This document shows, in pieces, positions 6,613 through 12,372 of a stretch of 14,897 bases of DNA (position 1 is its first letter; the number at the start of each line of letters is the position of its first letter). Origin of the DNA: Anaerolineales bacterium UBA3082 (GTDB lineage Bacteria; Chloroflexota; Anaerolineae; UBA7937); NCBI GenBank assembly GCA_002366595.1, contig DFBK01000091.1, positions 1-14,897 of the forward strand. The letters are read 5' to 3'. Under the pieces are notes generated by a model. It ran no database searches. It worked only from the letters and a program-made list of their open reading frames with translations, and was not told where the DNA came from. Position numbers and translations under genes: made by a program.

Positions 6613-7539
6613 TCAGAACTTTCCCTCCAGATAGGGGATGATATGCTCCTTGATATAACTTATGATCTCCCTGACCTTCCTCTCCCCCACCTTCTCAGTG
6701 AGACTCTTAATGGACCTTATCCTCTTAGGGCTGAGAGCCTCTCGGATGTTTCTGACCTCCGCCCCTCTCATCTCCGCCAGAGTCTGGGCGATCTCCACCG
6801 CCTCGATGAGGTAGGAATCGAAGACCTCCGAGAGAGGCATCTTCTGATGCTTGGGCAAGTGGATCAACCCCTCCAGCCTGACTAAGACAACCCTTTTCCC
6901 CTCGAAGGCCTCGTTAAGATAGGCCTCTACCCCAAACCTTGTCCTTTCCACCACCTCCAGATGGGGGAGGAAAGATTCTCTGAGATAGGCTCGCTGGCCC
7001 GTCCAGGGCCAGAGGGGGCTGACCGCCTTGGGCAGCGAAATCCCCAAAGTGACATCAGCCTCGCCCTCCATAAGGGGCTCGACCAACTTCCTGATATGGC
7101 TATCCTGGAGGTTCAAGAGATGGGCATCCACAAAGAGAACGATATCCCCTCGGGCTCTTCTAACCCCTTCGGCCATAGCGAAACCTTTGCCCTCGTTCTT
7201 CCCCAAATCGATGATCTCGATCCTACCCTCAAACCGTTTCAGAATTTCAAGAGTGTTATCGGTTGAGCCATCGTTAATAGCGATGATCTCATCAACGCTC
7301 GGACATCCAAGAAGGGCTTCGATGGTCTCAGCCACCCTCATCTCCTCGTTGTAACAAGCCACAATAGCGGAAATAAGGTGTCTTTTCCCTTCCTTTGCCT
7401 CGACAGAGGCCCCAGGCTGCCCTTTTTTCATGGTAACCTTTCCCGATCTCTTTTTATAGAGTTCCTCATACGCTTTTTCAGGTAAAGATCCTGCCCTGGA
7501 GATGAGCACAAAGTCACAACAGCCTATCATCTCATTCAC
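6613..7539 (-). CDS. family 2 glycosyltransferase
   Basis: This is a GT-A fold enzyme that uses a nucleotide-diphosphate sugar; its acceptor is unknown. It shows the GT2 entry ISAIVACYNEE (56-66), VDEIIAINDGSTDNTLEIL (82-100) and the metal-site-like LFVDAH (135-140), a variant of the usual DxD region. The second half has no classic QxxRW motif and no transmembrane helices, so it is probably not a processive synthase. GTG 7539 lies 10 bp after the stop of the gene before it, as third gene of a tight minus-strand operon. It adds a 36-residue extension unlike GT2 starts. ATG 7431 with AAAGG upstream would begin nearer the GT2 core, so the true start is open. Why a glycosyltransferase follows two repair-type genes is not clear. 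Confidence 0.85.
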   Translation of the reverse strand: MNEMIGCCDFVLISRAGSLPEKAYEELYKKRSGKVTMKKGQPGASVEAKEGKRHLISAIVACYNEEMRVAETIEALLGCPSVDEIIAINDGSTDNTLEILKRFEGRIEIIDLGKNEGKGFAMAEGVRRARGDIVLFVDAHLLNLQDSHIRKLVEPLMEGEADVTLGISLPKAVSPLWPWTGQRAYLRESFLPHLEVVERTRFGVEAYLNEAFEGKRVVLVRLEGLIHLPKHQKMPLSEVFDSYLIEAVEIAQTLAEMRGAEVRNIREALSPKRIRSIKSLTEKVGERKVREIISYIKEHIIPYLEGKF

Positions 7540-7549
7540 GGCGTGGCAG

Positions 7550-7909
7550 TTATGCGCCTTCCACTACCCTCCTATACAAAACCCAACTCCCTTTTCTCCC
7601 TTTGATGGGAGCCCGGTCATAGTAGATATCGAAGACCTCTCTTGTCTGGGTCTGCACGCGGTAGTAGTCCCTCCCCACTCCCCAGGAGCCTCTCTTCTCG
7701 GAACTGCGCACCCAATAGGAGCCCCTCTCCTTCTCATACCGGCATTTTGCCCTTCCCCTGAGTCGATAGTCGTGCCATTCTTTGAGCAACTCGACGATGA
7801 TATACTCCTGGCCCCGCCAGGTGAACCCAGAAGGCAACCCCGGCTTCTTCTCGATAAGCGGCTCTCTATCGAACCGAACCTCTATCTCTTCGCTGTAGAA
7901 ATCAGCCAT
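7550..7909 (-). CDS. DUF6504-like protein
   Basis: A 119-residue soluble protein with FTWRGQEYIIVELLKEWHDY (29-48) and, after a charged middle, SWGVGRDYYRVQT and VFDIYYDRAP, ending GSWVLYRR. This aromatic/charged pattern resembles DUF6504, which I recall as a stand-alone protein and as a C-terminal part of ImuB-type Y-family polymerases; that link is from memory. The start ATG 7909 lies 2 bp after the stop of the radical SAM gene, so the two are almost certainly co-transcribed and coupled. No catalytic motif is apparent. The neighbour and the SOS-type box in the operon promoter suggest a DNA repair or damage-response role, but no function can be given from sequence alone. Confidence 0.78.
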   Translation of the reverse strand: MADFYSEEIEVRFDREPLIEKKPGLPSGFTWRGQEYIIVELLKEWHDYRLRGRAKCRYEKERGSYWVRSSEKRGSWGVGRDYYRVQTQTREVFDIYYDRAPIKGRKGSWVLYRRVVEGA

Positions 7910-7911
7910 CG

Positions 7912-9117
7912 TCAGCCATAATATACCCGTTCTGATGGGGGAAGGGCAAGAGAGGTCAGGGCTTTATCAGGGGCCTTATCAGAAAGGGCGTCCCAGAGGC
8001 TTAACTGAAAGGCGGGCTGCTTGCCATTTAGGGTGATGAAAGGAGCGGCTCGCTTGGCTATGGCTCCTAGACATTGGAGATCCTCTAAGGTACGCAACTG
8101 CCCCAGCCGTCGCCCCTTGATGATCCGCCCCGCCGATCTGGGGCCGATGCCCGGCACCCGCAACAGTTCTTCTCTCGTAGCCCGGTTCATCTCCACGGGG
8201 AAGAACCGAGGATGATTGAGAGCCCAGACCATCTTGGGGTCCGCCTCCAGGGGTAAGTTCCCCTCCTCATCGAAGATCAACTCCTCAAAGGCGAAGCCGT
8301 ACCTCCGGAACAAGAAATCGGTCTGATAGAGGCGGTGCTCCCGGAGCAAGGGGGTGGCGGGCCGATCCTCTAGGGGGGTGTCAGGAAGAGGCTGGAAGGC
8401 GCTGAAATATACGCGGGCCAACTTCAGTTCCTGATAGAGCCTCTCCGTAGTTTGTAAGATCTCCTTGTCCGGTTCCCCTGCGGCCCCCACCACGAACTGG
8501 GTCGTCTGTCCCGCCCTTCGTACCCGCCTTTCACCTCCATCTTCTAAAAGTCGCCTCACCCATCGCAGGGGGGCCAAGAGATCGTCTAACTCCTTGTCTG
8601 GCGTTAGCCTCCTTAGCCACTTTTGGCCCGGAGCCTCCAGGTTAACAGAGACCCGATCAGCCACCTGGGTGGCCCGCTCCACACAACCCCAACTGGCCCC
8701 CGGCAGTATTTTCAGATGGATGTAGCCCCTATAGAGGTAGTTGTAGCGCAATATCTCCGCCGTGGCTATCATCTGCTCCATGGTGCGATCTGGACTCCCA
8801 TGCACGGCAGAACTCAAAAACAGCCCTTCTACCATCTCGGCGCGGTACAATTGATCGAAAAGGCGGGCCAGTTCTTCGGGTTTGAAACTCGTCCGTTGGA
8901 AGTCGCAATCTTTGCGGTTGAGACAGTAGAGACAGTTGTTATCGCAGGCGTTGGTGAGGAGGATCTTGAGGAGTTTCACCGTCTTGCCGTCGGGCAAAGC
9001 AGCGGGATAGATCCACCGCCCCATATCGTCCTTCACCCGATGGCTCTCTCCACAAGCGCCGCATAGGTCGTATCGCGCGGCTTCACCCAGGGTATGCACC
9101 TTCTCTATAGTATTCAT
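7912..9117 (-). CDS. radical SAM protein of the putative DNA modification/repair family
   Basis: A 401-residue protein whose radical SAM cluster motif is C58-D-N-N-C62-L-Y-C65 (CxxxCxxC, binding [4Fe-4S] and S-adenosylmethionine). Extra cysteines are C19, C22 and C71. Downstream are VEGLFLSSAVHGSPD (SAM/GGE-like region), LKILPGASWG, VSVNLEAP and TTQFVVGAAGE. The C-terminus has a helix-hairpin-helix DNA-binding unit, LLRVPGIGPRSAGRIIKGRR, near 319-338. This order matches the family named putative DNA modification/repair radical SAM protein (TIGR03916 as I recall), often next to a uracil-DNA-glycosylase-like gene. Here the partner is a DUF6504-like gene instead. Its promoter carries a perfect SOS-type operator. 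The family's reaction is not known. The ATG at 9117 is only ~6 nt past the predicted transcript start. Confidence 0.92.
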   Translation of the reverse strand: MNTIEKVHTLGEAARYDLCGACGESHRVKDDMGRWIYPAALPDGKTVKLLKILLTNACDNNCLYCLNRKDCDFQRTSFKPEELARLFDQLYRAEMVEGLFLSSAVHGSPDRTMEQMIATAEILRYNYLYRGYIHLKILPGASWGCVERATQVADRVSVNLEAPGQKWLRRLTPDKELDDLLAPLRWVRRLLEDGGERRVRRAGQTTQFVVGAAGEPDKEILQTTERLYQELKLARVYFSAFQPLPDTPLEDRPATPLLREHRLYQTDFLFRRYGFAFEELIFDEEGNLPLEADPKMVWALNHPRFFPVEMNRATREELLRVPGIGPRSAGRIIKGRRLGQLRTLEDLQCLGAIAKRAAPFITLNGKQPAFQLSLWDALSDKAPDKALTSLALPPSERVYYG

Positions 9118-9129
9118 GAAACCCTAAAT

Positions 9130-9158
9130 ATTATACGAACAAACGTTCGAGGTGTCAA
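9130..9158 (-). promoter_or_regulatory. consensus promoter of the radical SAM operon
   Basis: On the minus strand, TTGACA (9158-9153) and TATAAT (9135-9130), both perfect consensus, are spaced by 17 bp. The expected start is near 9123-9124, giving a leader of only about 6 nt (GGGTTTC) before the ATG. The promoter lies within the 3' end of the transposase remnant that stops at 9124. Confidence 0.88.
9136..9149. promoter_or_regulatory. LexA/SOS-type operator inside the promoter spacer
   Basis: CGAACGTTTGTTCG is a perfect CGAAC-N4-GTTCG dyad, the Gram-positive LexA (DinR) box form, placed between -35 and -10 with its last base next to TATAAT. A repressor bound here would block RNA polymerase. 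That LexA is the actual binder is inferred. Confidence 0.72.
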
Positions 9159-9639
9159 GACCTTGAGTCAACTCAAATGATAATGTTACCGGGATGCCCT
9201 CTCCTTTCTGGCTCTGAATAGGTGTAGATAGCGTTTTGTAAACGTCTTCCGTCTTCTCTGGAACGGCACCAGGCAAACGAAAGATATGATCGATTAGGTG
9301 GTAAATCTCTTTACGCAACTGTCGAGGGTTGACCTGGTCCCGAAGAGTTCGAAGCTGCTCCTTTTGTTCCTCAGAGATCACACCGGTTTCAGATAGGCGG
9401 TCAAAAGGCGTCCTTACAGGATCCCGAGGGATTCGAGCCTGGTCGAAGCGGCGTTTGATCCGTGAAGGTTGGCCATCGGCAGAGGCCAAGGTTTTCTCTG
9501 TAAGGCGCATGACAGGCTGAAAGAAGTGATCTCGTTCAGAAACATGTGAGACAGTTGCAAGGATAAGCAAAAGGGGCCATCCTTCTCCTACAGGGATCCT
9601 TGACGGATGGGTGAGACTTCCAAGAAGGAGGTAGCCCCC

Positions 9640-10034
9640 ATGCGGGTGGTTGGACTACCCAGAGCATTTTACTACCTCTCCCGTCATAGGCCCATCGTCC
9701 TGAGTCCCAAGGCCCAGGAAAGGCTGCGCTGGCTCCGCTGCTTCGAGGCCCTCAGAAAGCAGGGGCTCTCCAGCACCCAAGCCAGCCAGATCCTCTTCAT
9801 CCCCCGCTCCACCCTTCCTTCGGATGCTGAGCATCCTCAGGATGCGAACGCACTACCGTTGGCAGAAGAGGCTCAAAGAGGAAGGACCCAAGGGACTGGA
9901 AGAGAAGAGCCGGAGGCCTAAAAACCTCCGTCAGCCCACCTGGAGCGCCGAGTTGGCCCAGGCAGTGCTAGATCTGCGGGGAAAGTACCCTCGCTGGGGT
10001 AAGGACAAGTTGGTGGTGCTCCTCAGGCGGGAGC
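9640..10034 (+). pseudogene. N-terminal fragment of an IS481-like transposase with a 37-bp insertion
   Basis: ATG 9640 has a strong Shine-Dalgarno sequence (AGAAGGAGGT, 9623-9632). It opens MRVVGLPRAFYYLSRHRPIV with a helix-turn-helix, ALRKQGLSSTQASQILFIPRSTL. A 37-bp insert (9817-9853) then shifts the frame, and the other frame resumes exactly with YRWQKRLKEEGPKGLEEKSRRPKNLR and KYPRWGKDKLVVLLRRE. Removing the insert restores one reading frame. The fragment ends at about 10021-10035, where the sequence becomes the coding frame of an HD-domain protein. The whole DDE integrase core is missing. It is therefore inactive through two lesions. The family label IS481-like is from the domain pattern. 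Confidence 0.8.
9817..9853. repeat. hairpin repeat, copy B, inserted in the transposase remnant
   Basis: The 37-bp element begins CCTTCGGATGCTGAG and ends CTCAGGATGCGAACGCAC. Arms TTCGGATGCTGAG and CTCAGGATGCGAA pair at 11 of 13 positions around the loop CATC. The boundaries are defined by the interrupted reading frame (RSTL before, YRWQ after). It resembles copy A at 2622-2670 in its 5' block, core and CGAAC end. Confidence 0.75.
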
Positions 10035-10446
10035 GGAGGGGGTGCGGCAGATCCTTTCAGGCTGGCCGTTCGAGAAAGTGGAGGCTGTGGCTCACGCCGT
10101 AGAGGCTCATCGTTTCCGAAGTAGTATCAGGCCCAAGACCCTAGAGGCCCAGGTCCTCTATGACGCCGACAAGTTGGACTCCATCGGCGCTATCGGCACA
10201 GCCCGAGCCTATATGATGGCTGGAAAGTTGGGGCAGAGGCTCTGGACGGGGGTCCCAGAGGATGCCTCGGCGGAAAAGGACCCTTTGACCGCCGAGCATA
10301 GCGCACCTATCGAGTTCGAAGTGAAACTGAAGAAAGTGAAAGAGAGCCTTTTCACCGAGACGGCCAAGAAGATCGCCGAGGAGCGCCATCGGTTCATGGC
10401 CGAGTTCTTCGCCCGGCTAGAGGAAGAGGTAGAGGGCCGCCGTTAA
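10027..10446 (+). pseudogene. HD-domain phosphohydrolase, N-terminal half replaced by transposase DNA
   Basis: The C-terminal half of a YedJ/YpgQ-type HD-superfamily hydrolase is intact: VRQILSGWPFEKVEAVAHAV, AHRFRS, TLEAQVLYDADKLDSIGAIG (with the conserved late metal-ligand Asp), and TAKKIAEERHRFMAEFFARLEEE before the stop at 10446. The family is about 200-220 residues, with the first His and the HD pair near the N-terminus; these are absent. In-frame codons for AGAEG just before GTG 10042 look like genuine family sequence, and upstream of about 10027 the DNA is transposase. A 134-residue product from GTG 10042 could be made but would lack the HD motif, so it is expected to be inactive. Confidence 0.8.
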
Positions 10447-10549
10447 AGGCGCTATCCACTCGTGGCGGGCTGGAAGGTGAAAAGGTGACTGGCAGGTTTT
10501 TTTCTTGAGACACCCGCCTACTGAAGGTGAGCCCCCTTGCGGGGACAGG

Positions 10550-10580
10550 CCCCCTACCGTCGTCGGAGGGGGTTTTGCTT
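10550..10580 (+). terminator. rho-independent terminator, plus strand
   Basis: CCCCCT (10550-10555) pairs with AGGGGG (10567-10572) around an 11-nt loop and is followed by TTTTGCTTTGCTT. It would end transcription coming through the HD-domain remnant. The rest of 10447-10680 shows small GC-rich hairpins and a T7 run at 10497-10503, but no gene. Confidence 0.6.
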
Positions 10581-10682
10581 TGCTTCGCTTCCCTCTAGGC
10601 ACAGGGGAGGTAGTTGAATAAAAAATGGGAAACGACCACCTGGGCGGAATGGGGAATGGCAAATGACCAAATCCCAATGAGA

Positions 10683-10711
10683 ATTATAGCACAGATGTTC
10701 TAGATTGTCAA
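10683..10711 (-). promoter_or_regulatory. leftward consensus promoter with operator, no clear gene
   Basis: On the minus strand, TTGACA (10711-10706) and TATAAT (10688-10683), both perfect, stand 17 bp apart. The spacer contains GAACATCTGTGC directly next to the -10. It points toward the HD and transposase debris; no convincing minus-strand gene follows, so its former gene may have been lost. Confidence 0.72.
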
Positions 10712-10766
10712 GGGGAGGAGAAAGGGGATCTGGCACAAAGGGTTGACAATGCAGCACAATTGTTCT
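10688..10766. promoter_or_regulatory. paired operators in divergent promoters
   Basis: AGCACAGATGTTCT (10688-10701) and AGCACAATTGTTCT (10753-10766) are near-identical imperfect dyads (AG-ACA-TGT-CT). Each lies between -35 and -10 of one of two divergent promoters. They resemble GAAC-N4-GTTC SOS boxes with one changed base per site, so the same regulator class is possible; the binder is unknown. Confidence 0.5.
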
Positions 10767-10771
10767 ATAAT
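10743..10771 (+). promoter_or_regulatory. rightward consensus promoter of the methyltransferase/nuclease unit
   Basis: TTGACA (10743-10748) and TATAAT (10766-10771), both perfect, are 17 bp apart. GCACAATTGTTC (10754-10765) fills the spacer up to the -10. The predicted start near 10778 gives a leader of about 240 nt before the chosen methyltransferase start. Confidence 0.82.
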
Positions 10772-10858
10772 ACAAGTGGCTGAACGCATTGGCGAGGGGT
10801 AATGATCTCCCTCTTGACTTGGTATTCAAGGAATGCTAGACTGGGTTCATAGGAGGCT

Positions 10859-10882
10859 ATGATGTGGTGGGCGAGACCGTAA
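10859..10882 (+). other. possible leader peptide MMWWARP
   Basis: AGGAGG (10851-10856) is followed by two ATG codons; the second is optimally spaced. The frame reads Met-Met-Trp-Trp-Ala-Arg-Pro-stop. CCTCC at 10895-10899 can pair with GGAGG at 10852-10856, and GACCG (10875-10879) with CGGTC (10889-10893). It lies in the methyltransferase leader. It may be chance. Confidence 0.3.
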
Positions 10883-11017
10883 CTGGGGCGGTCACCTCCA
10901 AGACTATTAGAATGGGATATGCCCAGAGTTGCGATCGCAGGCTCAAGCACATCAATGGCCTTACGGCCAAGGAATGGTATCCTAGTCGGGAACAGTGGGT
11001 CGCTGAGTAGGAATCTA

Positions 11018-12364
11018 GTGACTAAGCTGACTGCTCGAGAGAAGAACATTTTACGATCCCCAAAGCGAAACGGATCTTGCGAGGCAGACTCAACACCCTA
11101 TCTTCGAGAGATGGGGATCGAGATCACTGAGAATCACTTGCCCATCCAGTTCACATCTAACCGCGCACAACTCGTACATCGCTGGTCGCCTTATATTCAA
11201 GGATTCTCTTCTGCCTTCGTCCAATACGTGATCGATAAATATCGTCCAATATACAAAGATCCAGCTATCCTGGATCCCTTTGCAGGCTCAGGGACAGCCC
11301 TCGTCCAGGCCAAATTGAACGGATTCAGGTCATCAGGAACGGAGTTGAATCCATTGCTCCAGTTCCTTGCGGAAACAAAGTTGAACTCCTGGCATGTACT
11401 ACCCGACACAGTTGTCGAAACTTTCGACCGGCTCCCGAAGAACCTTCCAAAGAGGGCCCCCGAGTTTCTGAAGTCGGATAGACATTTCAACCCCCCGGTG
11501 TTACGCAATCTCGAGCTACTGAGAGGCGCCATCGATAGCCTACCAGACAAGGAGGACCGCCAGAGACATCTAAAGGACCTCATGCGCCTGGCCTTCGCTT
11601 CGATATTGGTGGATGCCAGCAACCTCAAACGGACCCCCTGTCTTGGCTACGATCGGAAAAAGCGGGTTGCCGATGATGCCCCCTGGACACTCATGCGGGC
11701 CAAGGTTCTTCAGATCGCGACCGACCTATCGAGCCTCCAAAATCATTTCCCTTGGACGCTACATACTCCAAGCAATATTGTCCTCGCCAACGCGATGACT
11801 TGGGATCACCAAACCCAGTTCGATCTTGTCATCACTTCCCCCCCGTACATGAATGGGTTGGACTATGTAATGAATTACAAGATCGAAATGGCATGGCTAG
11901 GCTTCGTTACTTATATGAGGGAACTAAAGTCGATAAAGGACGACATGGTAGTTTGTGATAATGTGTCACGGGGACTAATCAATGACTTCGCATCCTCCGA
12001 TGGCAAATATACCAACGACTGGTTGGAGCAGATCAAAGATGAGATGGCTAGCAACATAGCACGACGCGGTAATTACCGTCGGCCAGACATGCCTAACATC
12101 GTGAACAAGTATTTCGACGATATGTATAGGGTGATGCGGCACGTAGCCAGATCGATCCACCCTGGGGGTAGGTTCCTTCTAGTGGTGGGCGACAGTCTTA
12201 TTGCGGATACATACGTACCTACTGATCTAATGCTGGCGCGTATCGGGATGGAGCCGGAAATTGGCCTGCAACTGGAGTCTATAGAGAAAGCTCGTCATAG
12301 AGCTTCAGGCCAGGTTCGTAGTTACCGACTGCGAGAGACCATTGTTACGCTTCTAAAGCCTTGA
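11018..12364 (+). CDS. DNA methyltransferase, TSPPY (amino-methyltransferase) type
   Basis: An S-adenosylmethionine-dependent DNA methyltransferase acting on an exocyclic amino group. TSPPY (about 263-267) suggests N4-cytosine, as in several TSPPY enzymes, but N6-adenine is not excluded. Motif I is DPFAGSGTALVQA (86-98) with TELNPL following, and it precedes motif IV; GGRFLLVVGDSL near 388-399 is a later core strand. The target sequence cannot be read. GTG 11018 gives 448 residues and has AGGAA 4-7 nt upstream. The frame is open back to ATG 10919 (481 residues, no Shine-Dalgarno), and ATG 11111 is a third option just before MGIEITENHLPIQFTSN. The stop overlaps or abuts the nuclease gene. It should protect host DNA from that nuclease. 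Confidence 0.88.
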   Translation: MTKLTAREKNILRSPKRNGSCEADSTPYLREMGIEITENHLPIQFTSNRAQLVHRWSPYIQGFSSAFVQYVIDKYRPIYKDPAILDPFAGSGTALVQAKLNGFRSSGTELNPLLQFLAETKLNSWHVLPDTVVETFDRLPKNLPKRAPEFLKSDRHFNPPVLRNLELLRGAIDSLPDKEDRQRHLKDLMRLAFASILVDASNLKRTPCLGYDRKKRVADDAPWTLMRAKVLQIATDLSSLQNHFPWTLHTPSNIVLANAMTWDHQTQFDLVITSPPYMNGLDYVMNYKIEMAWLGFVTYMRELKSIKDDMVVCDNVSRGLINDFASSDGKYTNDWLEQIKDEMASNIARRGNYRRPDMPNIVNKYFDDMYRVMRHVARSIHPGGRFLLVVGDSLIADTYVPTDLMLARIGMEPEIGLQLESIEKARHRASGQVRSYRLRETIVTLLKP

Positions 12365-12372
12365 GGTTGTAC

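Larger units (their letters stand above)
9124..9600 (-). pseudogene. C-terminal fragment of an integrase-core transposase
   Basis: The minus-strand frame carries VSERDHFFQPVMRLTEKT, then RIKRRFDQARIPRDPVRTPFDRL and SEEQKEQLRTLRDQVNPRQL. This matches the region after the DDE core in integrase-type transposases (FFQPVMKL, KRYD..TPYQRVL, ..LNP..L). The helix-turn-helix and the DDE residues are absent: the frame before residue 10 loses all similarity and meets another, oppositely oriented transposase remnant near 9600. The last 40 residues (from about 9245) are not recognisable and overlap the radical SAM promoter. The exact IS family is not certain. Confidence 0.65.

Noticed and set aside
10417..10677. 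86-codon minus-strand ORF downstream of the leftward promoter
   Set aside because: Proline- and arginine-rich sequence reading across terminator hairpins and the antisense of the HD remnant; no ribosome site and no recognisable pattern.
10765..11049. 94-codon minus-strand ORF opposite the methyltransferase leader
   Set aside because: Antisense to a promoter and leader, with no ribosome site and no recognised domain.
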